Notes: generated by a model not told the origin, from the letters alone. DNA of 64,000 nt from Clostridium amylolyticum (GCF_900142075.1 NZ_FQZO01000003.1:536523-600522), one strand, 5' to 3'; counted from the first letter of the stretch, positions 1 to 8,631 are shown. Numbers and translations: made by a program.

Positions 1-1
1 A

Positions 2-370
2 AAAGATAATGTTTCCAGAAAGCTTGGGAAAGTAACACCTAGTTATACTCCAGGATATGAGTTTAGAGATTTAAGAAAATGTTTGCCTCTTTATGTAACA
101 GATGCTTTAAAAGAAGGTTTTAAAGATTTTAACAATAAAATAAAAGGTTTTGCAGATAATGATACCATATTAACTGGTATAGAAACTAGAACTTCTGCAC
201 CTTTAAGAATAATAAGAAATGACCATTTAGAAAGCATATCCCTTCAAGGCTTATATCCATGTGGTGAGGGTGCAGGCTATGCAGGAGGCATAATATCCGC
301 TGCGGTAGATGGTTTAAAAGTTGTTGAAAGTATAATGGGGAAATATAGTTGCCAGGGACTTTATAGATAG
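2..370 (+). CDS. FAD-dependent dehydrogenase, C-terminal fragment
   Basis: The reading frame is open from the window edge, so this is the last ~122 residues of a longer protein. The C-terminus contains an LYPCGEGAGYAGGI segment followed by SAAVDGLK. This is the typical end of the uncharacterised NAD(FAD)-dependent dehydrogenase family (COG2509-like), where a Gly-rich stretch closes the FAD-binding fold. ETRTSAPLRI just before it is also characteristic of that family. The substrate is unknown and the N-terminal dinucleotide-binding motif lies outside the window. It is followed by ~250 bp of AT-rich spacer with a weak terminator-like hairpin, so it is probably not co-transcribed with the butyrate kinase genes. 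Confidence 0.75.
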   Translation, partial: KDNVSRKLGKVTPSYTPGYEFRDLRKCLPLYVTDALKEGFKDFNNKIKGFADNDTILTGIETRTSAPLRIIRNDHLESISLQGLYPCGEGAGYAGGIISAAVDGLKVVESIMGKYSCQGLYR

Positions 371-496
371 CAAGTTAAAATATCTGATTATTAGCACTTA
401 TTATTTATTAATGTAAATAATTCTATAATGTTTAATAATTTGGTAATTTAATACCTAAAAAAGAATATAAATTAACAATTTAATAATACAAAATTC

Positions 497-527
497 AAAT
501 TCTCCTATAACTACTATGGGAGAATTT
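497..527 (+). terminator. Terminator-like hairpin after the FAD dehydrogenase
   Basis: A 9-bp stem (AAATTCTCC pairing with GGGAGAATTT) encloses a 12-nt loop. It is followed by an AT-rich stretch rather than a clean T-run, so termination may be weak. A TATAAT at 556-561 with a poorly spaced TTTACT at 531-536 is a possible promoter for the next operon. Confidence 0.4.
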
Positions 528-630
528 AAATTTACTTTAAAATGAGTATTTGTTTTATAATAAATTTTTGTTAAAATAAATAGTAGGGTCGCTTGGTATT
601 AAAGGATTAAAAATTATCATGGGGGTTATT

Positions 631-1734
631 ATGGATAACAAAAATTTAATATTGGCTATTAATCCTGGTTCTACTTCCACTAAAATTGCAGTGTTTCATG
701 ATGGAATTTGCATTGAAGTAGAAAATCTTTCCCATTCCAATGAAGAAATTAGTAAGTACACATGTATTTATCAGCAAAAGGATATGAGAACAGACACCAT
801 TATGACTTGGCTTAAGGAAAAAGATATATCTTTAGAAAAGTTAAAGGCCGTGGTAGGAAGAGGGGGGCTTTTAAGACCCATGCCAGGAGGAACTTATTTA
901 GTGACTGAAGCTATGTTAAAAGACCTTCAGGAGGGTATTCAAGGACAACATGCCTCCAATTTGGGAGGAATTATAGCATATGATATTGCTGAGCCATTAA
1001 ATATCCCTGCTTTTATTGTAGACCCTGTAGCAGTGGATGAAATAGAGGATGTAGCCAGAATTTCTGGAATGCCTGAAATTACAAGGAAATCCCTTGTGCA
1101 TGCTTTAAACATTAAGGCTACTTCAAGAAAAGTTTGTGATAAAATTAACAAAGATATGAAAACGTGTTCCTTTATTGTAGCTCATTTAGGAGGAGGAATT
1201 TCTATAGTTCCACTGCAATATGGCAGGATTATCGATGTTAATAATGCTAATGAAGAAGGTCCATTTTCCCCGGAAAGATCTGGAGGGCTGCCAGCGGGGG
1301 ATTTAGTTAGATTATGTTTTAGTGGTAAGTACAGTTATGATGATATAAAGAAAAAAATTATGGGACGAGGAGGGCTTATTGGGTATTTAGGTACCAATGA
1401 TGGTAGAGTAATAAATAAGAGGATACAGTCAGGAGATAGAGGAGCAGAGCTTATTTATAAAGCTTTAGCGTACCAAATAAGCAAAGAAATCGCATCTATG
1501 GCTACAGTTTTAAGGGGTAAGGTAGATAGAATAGTACTTACAGGAGGACTTGCCTATGATAAGCTTTTAACTCAATGGATTGAGGAAAGAGTGTCCTTTA
1601 TAGCTCCTGTAGAAGTTTTTCCTGGAGAAAATGAAATGGAATCTTTGGCACAGGGTGCTGAAAGGGTTTTAAAACAACAAGAAGAAGCAAAAATTTACGA
1701 GAATGAGGTGTACATTAATGGTAAGAAATTTTGA
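631..1734 (+). CDS. buk: Butyrate kinase (first copy)
   Basis: Acetate/butyrate kinase (ASKHA) family: it interconverts acyl-phosphate + ADP and acid + ATP, the last step of butyrate (or branched-chain acid) formation. It opens with the phosphate-1 motif LAINPGSTSTKIAVF, has VGRGGLLRP near residue 80, the GQHASNLGG block, AHLGGGIS (phosphate-2 region) and LTGGLAY (adenosine region). An upstream ATG at 619 is in frame, but the GGGGG ribosome-binding site at 621-625 fits the ATG at 631, which gives 367 residues (family usually ~355-360). The C-terminus overlaps ptb by 17 bp. It forms a buk-ptb-buk operon with a second, clearly diverged kinase downstream. In vivo chain-length preference cannot be read from sequence. 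Confidence 0.93.
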   Translation: MDNKNLILAINPGSTSTKIAVFHDGICIEVENLSHSNEEISKYTCIYQQKDMRTDTIMTWLKEKDISLEKLKAVVGRGGLLRPMPGGTYLVTEAMLKDLQEGIQGQHASNLGGIIAYDIAEPLNIPAFIVDPVAVDEIEDVARISGMPEITRKSLVHALNIKATSRKVCDKINKDMKTCSFIVAHLGGGISIVPLQYGRIIDVNNANEEGPFSPERSGGLPAGDLVRLCFSGKYSYDDIKKKIMGRGGLIGYLGTNDGRVINKRIQSGDRGAELIYKALAYQISKEIASMATVLRGKVDRIVLTGGLAYDKLLTQWIEERVSFIAPVEVFPGENEMESLAQGAERVLKQQEEAKIYENEVYINGKKF

Positions 1735-2626
1735 TGAGGTACTTGGAAAAGTTAAAGAAGGAAAGGTTAAAAAAGTAGCGGTAGCAGTAGCACAGGATGA
1801 ACCTGTATTAGAAGCTATTAAAGAGGCAAAGATTCAAGGCTTTGCTGATGCCATTTTAGTTGGAGATAAAAATGAGATAGAAGCTATAGCTGAAAAGTTG
1901 GATATGGATATTTCTCAATTTGAAATAATTCATGAGCCAGATAAAAAAGCAGCTGCATTAAAAGCTGTAGAATTAGTATCTAGCAAAAAGGCTGATATGG
2001 TAATGAAGGGGCTTATTGACACTGCAACTTTCTTAAGAAGCGTTTTAAATAAAGAAGTTGGATTAAGAACTGGAAAACTTATGTCCCATGTGGCTGTTTT
2101 TGAGATAAAAGGAATAGACAGACTTATATTCTTAACAGATGCAGCTTTTAATACTTATCCAGATTTAAAAGCAAAGGTAGATATAGTTAATAATTCAGTA
2201 CAGGTTGCTCATGCAGTAGGTATAGAAATTCCAAAAGTTGCACCTATATGCGCTGTAGAAGTGGTTAATCCAGACATGCCATCTACTGTAGATGCTTCAA
2301 TATTATCAAAAATGAGTGAAAGAGGACAAATAAAAGGCTGCATAGTGGATGGCCCATTAGCGCTAGATAATGCTTTATCTGAAGAAGCAGCAAAACATAA
2401 AAACGTTACAGGTCCTGTGGCAGGAAAAGCTGATATAATGGTTCTACCAAACATAGAAAGTGCCAATGTTATGTACAAAACACTTACTTATACTTCACCA
2501 ACTAGAAATGGTGGAATACTTGTGGGAACTTCAGCACCAGTTATATTAACATCAAGAGCAGATAGTTTTGAAACTAAGGTTAACTCCATAGCTCTTGCAG
2601 CATTGGTGGCTCAAAGTAATAAATAG
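1718..2626 (+). CDS. ptb: Phosphate butyryltransferase
   Basis: Transfers the acyl group of butyryl-CoA (or branched acyl-CoA) to phosphate, feeding butyrate kinase for ATP synthesis. The 302-residue length is the usual one for Ptb. Family features include VGDKNEIEAIA, the MKGLIDTATFLRSVL block in the first half and VDGPLALDNALS followed by ADIMVLPNIESANVMYK in the C-terminal phosphotransacylase domain. An ATG at 1703 is in frame but lacks a ribosome-binding site; GAGGTG at 1705-1710 fits the ATG at 1718. That start lies inside the end of the first buk, implying translational coupling. The second buk follows after 18 bp. Confidence 0.94.
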   Translation: MVRNFDEVLGKVKEGKVKKVAVAVAQDEPVLEAIKEAKIQGFADAILVGDKNEIEAIAEKLDMDISQFEIIHEPDKKAAALKAVELVSSKKADMVMKGLIDTATFLRSVLNKEVGLRTGKLMSHVAVFEIKGIDRLIFLTDAAFNTYPDLKAKVDIVNNSVQVAHAVGIEIPKVAPICAVEVVNPDMPSTVDASILSKMSERGQIKGCIVDGPLALDNALSEEAAKHKNVTGPVAGKADIMVLPNIESANVMYKTLTYTSPTRNGGILVGTSAPVILTSRADSFETKVNSIALAALVAQSNK

Positions 2627-2644
2627 ATTTAAGGGGGAGTACAA

Positions 2645-3715
2645 ATGTCATATAAATTATTAATTATCAATCCAGGTTCCACATCTACAAAAATTGCAGT
2701 ATATGAAGATGAAAATCAAATCCTAGTGGAAACTTTAAGACACAGCTCAGAAGAAATAGGACAATATGATAGCATATATGGACAATTTGAATTTAGAAAA
2801 AATGTTATATTAAATGTACTTAAGGATAAAAATTTCAATATTAAAGATCTAAATGCTGTAGTAGGCAGAGGCGGACTTTTAAAACCTATGATAAGTGGTA
2901 CTTACAGAGTTAATGAAACCATGCTGGAAGATTTGAAAGTAGGGGTTCAAGGACAACATGCTTCAAATCTTGGTGGAATTATAGCTAATGAAATAGGAAA
3001 AGAATTAAATATACCAGCTTTTATAGTAGACCCTGTAGTGGTAGACGAATTAGAGGATATAGCTAGAATATCTGGAATGCCAGAAATAGAAAGAAGAAGT
3101 ATATTCCATGCATTAAATCAAAAAGCTGTGGCAAAAAGATATGCTAAAGAAAATAATAAGAGATATGAAGATTGCAATTTAATAGTAGCTCATATGGGGG
3201 GAGGAGTTTCCGTAGGAGCTCATGAAAATGGCAAAATAGTAGAGGTAAACAATGCTCTTGATGGTGATGGACCATTCTCTCCTGAAAGAAGCGGAGGATT
3301 ACCTGTAGGTGATTTAGTTAAATTGTGTTTCAGTGGAAAATTCACTAAGGAAGAATTAATAAAGAAGATAAATGGTAAGGGCGGCTATGTAGCATATCTA
3401 GACACTAATGATGCTAGAGACGTGCTAAAAGCAGCTGGAGAAGGGGACAAGAAGGCTAAACTTGTCTATGATGCCTTTACATATCAAGTATCTAAAGCCA
3501 TTGGAGAATGCTCAGCAGTGCTTTGTGGAAAAGTAGACGCTATAATACTTACAGGTGGAATAGCTTACGGAAAACAAGTAGTGGATGACATCAGCGCAAG
3601 AACTTCCTGGATAGCACCAATAACCGTATATCCTGGAGAAGATGAGATGCTAGCTCTAGCCCAAGGCGGACTAAGGGTATTAATGGGAGAAGAAGAAGCA
3701 AGGGAATATAGATAA
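2645..3715 (+). CDS. buk: Butyrate kinase (second copy)
   Basis: A second acyl kinase of the same family, 356 residues, the typical length. It has IINPGSTSTKIAVYED at the N-terminus, VGRGGLLKP, GVQGQHASNLGG, AHMGGGVSVG and ILTGGIAYG. It is close to the upstream buk but differs throughout, so this is an old paralogue rather than a recent duplication. AAGGGGGAG 6 nt upstream sets the start. It is the last gene of buk-ptb-buk. The two kinases may differ in substrate (straight-chain versus branched-chain), which fits the nearby 2-oxoacid:ferredoxin oxidoreductase operon but is only inference. Confidence 0.93.
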   Translation: MSYKLLIINPGSTSTKIAVYEDENQILVETLRHSSEEIGQYDSIYGQFEFRKNVILNVLKDKNFNIKDLNAVVGRGGLLKPMISGTYRVNETMLEDLKVGVQGQHASNLGGIIANEIGKELNIPAFIVDPVVVDELEDIARISGMPEIERRSIFHALNQKAVAKRYAKENNKRYEDCNLIVAHMGGGVSVGAHENGKIVEVNNALDGDGPFSPERSGGLPVGDLVKLCFSGKFTKEELIKKINGKGGYVAYLDTNDARDVLKAAGEGDKKAKLVYDAFTYQVSKAIGECSAVLCGKVDAIILTGGIAYGKQVVDDISARTSWIAPITVYPGEDEMLALAQGGLRVLMGEEEAREYR

Positions 3716-3793
3716 TAATTGAGAAATAAGTAAAGAAATTGTTTACATTTATGGCAATGGAATATATAATATAGATATAAGTTAAATATTTTA

Positions 3794-3824
3794 GGCGTTG
3801 TTACTGGTAATGCAGGCAAGAGCC
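3794..3824 (+). promoter_or_regulatory. RAT antiterminator site (BglG/LicT type)
   Basis: The stretch with TTGTTACTG at 3798-3806 and GCAGGCAAGAGCC at 3812-3824 has the hallmarks of a ribonucleic antiterminator: GTTACTG, GCAGGCAA and a 3' end overlapping the 5' arm of a downstream terminator (3820-3859). In this family the PRD-containing RNA-binding protein stabilises the RAT hairpin and prevents terminator formation. The matching antiterminator gene is at 6428-7267, so the PTS gene at 4037 is its expected target. Confidence 0.82.
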
Positions 3825-3859
3825 AAAAAGACCATTTGTGGTCTTTTTGGCTCTTTTTT
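3820..3859 (+). terminator. Regulated rho-independent terminator upstream of the PTS gene
   Basis: A perfect 15-bp stem (3820-3834 with 3839-3853) and 4-nt loop are followed by a run of Ts. It shares its first five bases with the RAT site, so RAT folding and terminator folding are mutually exclusive. It may also end read-through from buk. Confidence 0.85.
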
Positions 3860-3929
3860 AATTTACCATAGAATTTAAAATTTAGGATATAAATTATTAA
3901 AGGAATTTTTATTAAATCATAACCAGGAA

Positions 3930-4021
3930 ACTTCTTTCGAAATTTTTTTCTTACATTGAAAGAAACTCCATAAGGTGTTTACTCCATCATTCTAAATTTT
4001 AAATTTTAAATTCTAAATTAA
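3930..4021. repeat. Dispersed AT-rich intergenic repeat, copy a (reverse orientation)
   Basis: Reverse-complemented, this reads AATTTAGAATTTAAAATTT tracts, then GATGGAGTAAAC and GAGTTTCTTTC. It matches copies at 7270-7485, 10983-11062, 11690-11805 and 30668-30740. It lies between the regulated terminator and the PTS gene. Confidence 0.6.
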
Positions 4022-4036
4022 TAAAGGAGGTCTATC

Positions 4037-5431
4037 ATGGACAAAAAATCTATTCCTACAATCTTGGCAGAAGAGATTCTTGAGAAAGTAGGTGGAAAAG
4101 AAAACATTGCAGCTGTGAATTATTGCATGACTAGGTTAAGACTTACACTTAGAGATGAGGCATTGGCTGACAAAAAGGCATTAAAAGCAATTAATGGTGT
4201 TATGGGGGTAGTGACCCAAGCTGGACAGTTGCAGATAATACTTGGACCGGGTACAGTTAATAAAGTGGCAGCAGAAGTAGGCAAAAAGACAAGTCTTAGG
4301 GTAGGACAAATAGATGAGGCTACCGTTAGAAAGGAAGAATTAAAAAAGAAAAATGCAACTCCATTTAAGCTTTTTCTTAAAAAACTATCCAATATATTTA
4401 TGCCATTAATTCCTGCCTTTGTAGGATGTGGAATTATCTATGGCTTTGCCAAGCTATTTGAAAACATGGGACTAATATCTGGTAATACTTATAATATACT
4501 TTATGTTATTGGTAAAGCAGTATTTTTATACATGAATATAATGGTAGGTATGTACACAGCTAGAGAATTTGGAGGCAGTGAGGCATTAGGCGGATCTATT
4601 GCTGGTATTTTAAGTGCCTCTGCTCTATCTAAAATCGTTATAGGCGGAGTGCCTTTAGTTCCAGAAGAAGGAGGAGTATTTGCAGTACTACTTGCTTGTA
4701 TGGCTGGTGCTTATTTAGAGAAGAAATTAAGAAAAGTTATGCATCCTGTATTGGACATGCTTGTAACTCCCACTGTAGTACTTTTAGTAATTGGATTTGG
4801 AGCACTATATATATTCCATCCACTAGGTAGAGCTTTATCCAATAGTTTGACCTGGGCAGTTACCGCTTCTATTGCAAAGGGTAAAGTACTTACTGGTGGA
4901 ATATTCTCTGTATCCTTCTTGCCACTTGTTATGACAGGCCTTCATAGAGCATTGACTCCAGTAGAAGTAAGCTTACTTAAACAAACTAATATAGATTTGT
5001 TAAGGCCAATATTAGCTATGGCAGGGGCAGGACAAGTAGGTGCAGGTATTGCTATTTATATGAAGACAAAAAGTAAGAAGATAAAAACTATAGTAGCAAG
5101 TTCCTTGCCTGTAGCTATGTTAGGTGTAGGAGAACCTTTGATGTTCGGTGTAACCCTTCCTTTGGGTAAGCCATTTTTAACTGCTTGTTTAGGTTCAGCT
5201 TTTGGAGGCATGTATGTAGCTGCTATGGGAGTGGGATCTACAGGTATTGGACTATCAGGATTGCCACTTACCTTATTAATTCCAGGAAGCAAAGCTGTAC
5301 ACTATTTAATAGGTACTATTTTAGCTTATGCAGGAGGATTTTTATTAACTTACTTTACAAAATGGGAAGATTATAAGGATGATGTGGAAGAAGCTTCTGA
5401 AATAGAAAACCCAGCAACAATTCAAGCATAA
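4037..5431 (+). CDS. PTS sugar transporter, EIIBC component (glucose/sucrose/MurNAc superfamily)
   Basis: Membrane permease that imports and phosphorylates a sugar, receiving phosphate from an EIIA not encoded next to it. Residues 1-85 are an EIIB domain with the phosphorylation site Cys30 in NYCMTRLRL. After a linker, an EIIC domain of about ten hydrophobic segments runs from ~residue 115 to 450, with the GVGEPLMFGVTLPLGKPF signature of the Glc-superfamily substrate loop. Length (464) and the missing EIIA resemble MurP- and sucrose-type permeases; the actual sugar cannot be fixed. It follows a RAT/terminator and is followed after 14 bp by a PHP gene. GGAGG at 4025-4029 sets the start. Confidence 0.88.
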   Translation: MDKKSIPTILAEEILEKVGGKENIAAVNYCMTRLRLTLRDEALADKKALKAINGVMGVVTQAGQLQIILGPGTVNKVAAEVGKKTSLRVGQIDEATVRKEELKKKNATPFKLFLKKLSNIFMPLIPAFVGCGIIYGFAKLFENMGLISGNTYNILYVIGKAVFLYMNIMVGMYTAREFGGSEALGGSIAGILSASALSKIVIGGVPLVPEEGGVFAVLLACMAGAYLEKKLRKVMHPVLDMLVTPTVVLLVIGFGALYIFHPLGRALSNSLTWAVTASIAKGKVLTGGIFSVSFLPLVMTGLHRALTPVEVSLLKQTNIDLLRPILAMAGAGQVGAGIAIYMKTKSKKIKTIVASSLPVAMLGVGEPLMFGVTLPLGKPFLTACLGSAFGGMYVAAMGVGSTGIGLSGLPLTLLIPGSKAVHYLIGTILAYAGGFLLTYFTKWEDYKDDVEEASEIENPATIQA

Positions 5432-5445
5432 GAGGATGTGATAAA

Positions 5446-6294
5446 ATGGCTCAATATGATTTTCATTTTCATTCCACCTATTCAGATGGAAGTACTACAT
5501 TACAAGAGATATTTAATAAAGCTAAGGGAAAAGGAATAAAAGCCCTAGCTGTTACGGATCATGATACTTCACTTAACTTCCCGGAAATGAAAATATTAAG
5601 TAAAGCTTATGGCATAGCTTATATACCAGCTTTAGAACTTACAGTGGTAGAGCAAGGTGTAAAATTACATGTATTAGCTTATGGGCTTAATAAGGAATCA
5701 GAGGAGCTTTATGCATATTCCACAAATTTAAAAAACTATCTGGATCATAAATCTCATAAACAAATTTCTATTTTAAACTCTAAGGGGATAAATATTTCTC
5801 CTGAAGAATTCTTTAAGCAGAGTAAGGGAGGACCTTTATATAGAGCAAAGCTCCTTTATACCTTGGCCTTACATGGATACTTGAAGGTAGATGACATCAT
5901 GGTATCACTACCAAAATATTTTGGAAAAGATGGCATGTGTTATGTAGAAGATACCTATAACTTCATGAACTTTAAAGAAGGCTGTAAATTTATAAAAAGA
6001 AATGGCGGAAAAGTAGTTCTAGCTCACCCAGGAAAAATAAAAAAGAAGAAGGAAGAGCTATATAATGATCTCATTAGGAGTTCATACTTAGATGGCATAG
6101 AGGTGTATCATACAGACAATGATGAAGAAGTAAAAAAAGAGCTTAGAGACATATGCCTAAAGAAAGATCTTAGAATTACAGGAGGCAGCGATAGTCATGG
6201 TATCTTCAGAAAGAAGTTTATAGATATTGGTGATATGGAGTTACCACAGGAGGTAGTAGAAAGCTTAAAGGATTTATTTGCAACAGTAATGTAG
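5446..6294 (+). CDS. PHP-domain metal-dependent phosphoesterase
   Basis: A PHP hydrolase of 282 residues that probably uses a multinuclear metal centre. Visible ligands are HFHSTYSDG near the N-terminus (HxH), VTDHDT at ~40, VLAHPGK at ~200 and GGSDSHG at ~256. Relatives include 5'-3' exoribonuclease/nucleoside-bisphosphatase (RNase AM/YciV-like) and histidinol-phosphatase-like enzymes. It sits 14 bp after the PTS gene and is presumably under the same antitermination control, so it could act on a phosphorylated metabolite of the imported sugar. That is inference. A terminator follows the stop codon. Confidence 0.82.
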   Translation: MAQYDFHFHSTYSDGSTTLQEIFNKAKGKGIKALAVTDHDTSLNFPEMKILSKAYGIAYIPALELTVVEQGVKLHVLAYGLNKESEELYAYSTNLKNYLDHKSHKQISILNSKGINISPEEFFKQSKGGPLYRAKLLYTLALHGYLKVDDIMVSLPKYFGKDGMCYVEDTYNFMNFKEGCKFIKRNGGKVVLAHPGKIKKKKEELYNDLIRSSYLDGIEVYHTDNDEEVKKELRDICLKKDLRITGGSDSHGIFRKKFIDIGDMELPQEVVESLKDLFATVM

Positions 6295-6308
6295 CTAAAA
6301 ATATATTA

Positions 6309-6345
6309 AAGACGGTAATCCCATTAAGTGGAACCGTCTTTAATT
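6309..6345 (+). terminator. Terminator after the PHP gene
   Basis: AAAGACGGT pairs with ACCGTCTTT around a short loop and is followed by TAATTT. It ends the PTS-PHP transcription unit before the antiterminator gene. Confidence 0.65.
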
Positions 6346-6369
6346 TCGGTTATTATTTCATTCTTTTTC

Positions 6370-6378
6370 TGATATAAT
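6370..6378 (+). promoter_or_regulatory. Extended -10 promoter of the antiterminator gene
   Basis: TGATATAAT is a perfect extended -10 (TGnTATAAT). No good -35 is visible, as expected for this class. It lies ~50 bp upstream of the antiterminator start. Confidence 0.55.
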
Positions 6379-6427
6379 GAACTAGGAATAATAGAATATA
6401 TAGAAGATCTCCTTGGGGGTGGAAGTT

Positions 6428-7267
6428 TTGGGGAGAATTTATAAAGTTATAAGACTTATTAATAATAATGTAGTGATGTGTTATGATGATGAAGATTTCC
6501 GCTGTATGCTTATAGGTAAAGGAATCGGCTTTGGACTTAAGGCTCAAAGCAGGATTTATAACACTGAAAAGGTGGAAAAGATATTTTACCTTATAGATCC
6601 TGAAAATAAGTATAAGTTTGATTTAATGACTAAGGAAATAAATGTTGATATCATAGGAGTTGTGGAAGAGTCCATTGCACTTATGGAAGATATCCTAGAT
6701 AAGCCTCTTAAGGAAAGTATACATGTAACACTTTTAGATCATATAAATTTTGCTTTAAATAGAATTAAAAATAATATAACTATAAAAAATGTTTTTGTTC
6801 ATGAGATTAAATTTCTTTATACAGAAGAATATCTTATAGCAGAGAGAGTGGTTAAGCATATTAATTCTAGGTTAAACATAAAGCTTCCCGAAGATGAGGC
6901 TGGATTTATTGCCATGCACATTCATGCTGCAGCCAATGATGGAAACCTTAGAGAAACTGTAATGGCAAATGAAATTCTTGAAGATATGATTACCTTTATA
7001 GAAAATAGAATTGGAAAAAAGCTAGATAGAAATAGTCTTCCATACTTCAGGCTCATAACTCATCTTAGATTTGCCATTGATAGAGCCATTAAAAATATTA
7101 CGTTAGAGAATATATTATTGGATACCATTAAAGATAAATTTAAGGAGAGCTTTTCCTTAGCTAAAGAACTAGTGGAATATATAAAAGAGAATCATGATAT
7201 ATCCTTTAATGACAGCGAGATGGGATATATAGCTGTACATTTGCAAAACATTGTTAATAATAGATGA
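6428..7267 (+). CDS. BglG/LicT-family transcriptional antiterminator
   Basis: RNA-binding antiterminator controlled by PTS phosphorylation. Domain order: CAT RNA-binding domain (residues 1-55, starting MGRIYKVIRLINNNVV and ending IGFGLKAQSRI), PRD1 (~65-170, with GFIAMHIHAA) and PRD2 (~170-279, with GYIAVHLQN). The conserved histidines that take phosphates in PRDs are present. TTG at 6428 is preferred: GGGGGTGG at 6415-6422 is well spaced for it, and the CAT domain then starts as in the family. It should act on the RAT at 3794-3824 to switch on the PTS-PHP operon when the sugar is present. Confidence 0.88.
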   Translation: MGRIYKVIRLINNNVVMCYDDEDFRCMLIGKGIGFGLKAQSRIYNTEKVEKIFYLIDPENKYKFDLMTKEINVDIIGVVEESIALMEDILDKPLKESIHVTLLDHINFALNRIKNNITIKNVFVHEIKFLYTEEYLIAERVVKHINSRLNIKLPEDEAGFIAMHIHAAANDGNLRETVMANEILEDMITFIENRIGKKLDRNSLPYFRLITHLRFAIDRAIKNITLENILLDTIKDKFKESFSLAKELVEYIKENHDISFNDSEMGYIAVHLQNIVNNR

Positions 7268-7269
7268 TT

Positions 7270-7485
7270 TAGGATTTAAAATCAGAAATTAATTTAGAAT
7301 TGGCAATTAATTTAAAATTTACAATGAAGGATAGTTTTTCTGAAAAAGCATCAGAAAAACTGTATGAATTTATTCAAATTAAAAAACTCCTCAGGGAGTT
7401 TTTTGTTTTACATAAATTCAAAAGAAACTCTGTGAGTTTATTCCTTCATTTTACACTCTCAATTCTCAACTCTAAATTGTAAAAC
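7270..7485. repeat. Dispersed intergenic repeat, copy b (inverted pair), filling the spacer
   Basis: The left part (7270-7350) reads forward: AATTTAGAATT-type tracts, then AATGAAGGATAG and a hairpin-forming TTTTTCTGAAAAAGCATCAG. The right part (7415-7485) is the same family in reverse, including AAACTCTGTGAGTTT and a CCTTCATTTTAC end. The inner 7381-7411 is a terminator. The GAAGGATAG-hairpin subtype recurs in reverse at 11690-11805. The remaining spacer to 7721 holds the promoter at 7581-7610 and nothing else I recognise. Confidence 0.6.
7381..7411 (+). terminator. Terminator after the antiterminator gene
   Basis: AAAAAACTCC and GGGAGTTTTTT form a stem with a short loop, followed by TTTTG and TTTT. 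It is embedded in the dispersed repeat, so the repeat may supply the terminator. Confidence 0.7.
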
Positions 7486-7580
7486 GAGTTTATTAGCAAT
7501 AAATTTCTTCTCCCATTTTTATCTATTTATTAAAACACATAGGGGTGAAAAAAGGAATTGGAAAATAACAAATGCTTTTT

Positions 7581-7610
7581 TTGACAAGTAAATAATTTGT
7601 ATAGTAAAAT
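7581..7610 (+). promoter_or_regulatory. Promoter of the oxidoreductase operon
   Basis: A perfect -35 TTGACA (7581-7586) and TAAAAT (7605-7610) are separated by 18 bp, ~110 bp upstream of the first gene. No repressor site is evident. Confidence 0.6.
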
Positions 7611-7721
7611 AGATAATTATGATGAATAAAACATTTGAATAATAGGTTAAAATTACAGTATAATTATATTGTAAAGGTTTACCGAAAATTAGTTGATACT
7701 ATGTGTTAAAAAGGAGTGTAT

Positions 7722-8387
7722 ATGAAGAGAATAAATGTTTTTACAGGACATTTTGGCAGTGGTAAAACAGAAATAGCTATAAACTATGCAATGAAGTTAG
7801 CGAAACAAGGTGAAAAGGTTACTTTGGTAGACATAGATATAGTTAACCCATATTTTTGTTCCAGGGATATAAAAGAGGAACTCCAAAATTGTGGTGTAAG
7901 ATTGATTTCGGCAAATCCTCATCTTTCCAATGCTGAGTTAATGGTTGTACCTCCTGAAGTTATTTCTGCTTTTAATGATAAAAGTCATATAGTGGTATTT
8001 GACATAGGTGGGGATGACATGGGAGCAATAGCATTGGGTCAGTACAATAAGTACTTTAAAGAAGAACCCTATGATATGTACCTTGTAGTTAACAACAACA
8101 GACCTTTAACCTCTAATGCTGAAGAGGCTGAAATTTACTTAAAGGATATAGAAAAATCCAGCAGACTTAAAGTTAATTATCTCATATCTAACACAAATCT
8201 TTCCGATGAGACAACTCTAGAACACATACTTAAAGGCGATGAAGAAGTTTTTAAATTATCACAATCATTAAATATTCCATATGCGTATACCGTTTGTAAA
8301 AAGGATATGTGCCATGAGTTACAAGGAAAAGTTCATGGAGAAATATTTGGAATAGACATTTATATGAAAAAACCTTGGGAGAAATAA
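7722..8387 (+). CDS. P-loop ATPase heading the 2-oxoacid:ferredoxin oxidoreductase operon
   Basis: About 221 residues of the SIMIBI/ParA-MinD-CobQ nucleotide-binding class. Walker A is GHFGSGKTEIAINYA near the N-terminus, followed by VTLVDIDIVNPYFC and a Walker B-like VVFDIGGDD at ~90. A GTG at 7716 is in frame, but AAGGAG at 7711-7716 fits the ATG at 7722. It is 21 bp before the ferredoxin subunit gene and clearly in the same operon. A role in assembling or activating the oxidoreductase, for example in cofactor or Fe-S insertion, is inference from position. No catalytic domain other than the NTPase is visible. Confidence 0.72.
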   Translation: MKRINVFTGHFGSGKTEIAINYAMKLAKQGEKVTLVDIDIVNPYFCSRDIKEELQNCGVRLISANPHLSNAELMVVPPEVISAFNDKSHIVVFDIGGDDMGAIALGQYNKYFKEEPYDMYLVVNNNRPLTSNAEEAEIYLKDIEKSSRLKVNYLISNTNLSDETTLEHILKGDEEVFKLSQSLNIPYAYTVCKKDMCHELQGKVHGEIFGIDIYMKKPWEK

Positions 8388-8408
8388 AGTAAAAGAGGGG
8401 GAAATAAA

Positions 8409-8618
8409 ATGGCAAAGGTCACTTTTAGAGAGGAAAGATGTAAAGGATGCGGTCAATGTATAATAGCATGTCCAAAACAAATTATATCTTTCTCAGAAAA
8501 GCTTAATGCAAAGGGTTATCATCCAGCTGGTATTCCAGAAGACAAGATGAAGGATTGCATAGCTTGTGCATCCTGTGGAAGAATGTGTCCTGACTACGTT
8601 ATAACTGTTGAAAAATAA
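8409..8618 (+). CDS. vorD: 2-oxoacid:ferredoxin oxidoreductase, ferredoxin-like (delta) subunit
   Basis: A 69-residue 2[4Fe-4S] ferredoxin-type protein with CKGCGQCIIACP and CIACASCGRMCP, the two CxxCxxCxxxC clusters. It passes electrons from the TPP-bearing subunit to external ferredoxin. Separate alpha, beta, gamma and delta subunits in the order delta-alpha-beta-gamma match Vor/Kor-type enzymes (branched-chain 2-oxoacids or 2-oxoglutarate). It is 13 bp before the alpha subunit gene. The choice between vor and kor is not certain. Confidence 0.85.
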   Translation: MAKVTFREERCKGCGQCIIACPKQIISFSEKLNAKGYHPAGIPEDKMKDCIACASCGRMCPDYVITVEK

Positions 8619-8631
8619 GGGGGTATAAAAA

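Noticed and set aside
939..1151. Minus-strand frame of 70 codons inside the first buk
   Set aside because: Lies fully within a well supported gene on the other strand, lacks a ribosome-binding site and has no recognisable protein pattern.
7300..7482. 60-codon plus-strand frame after the antiterminator gene
   Set aside because: It lies entirely in the dispersed repeat and its terminator; translation is low complexity.
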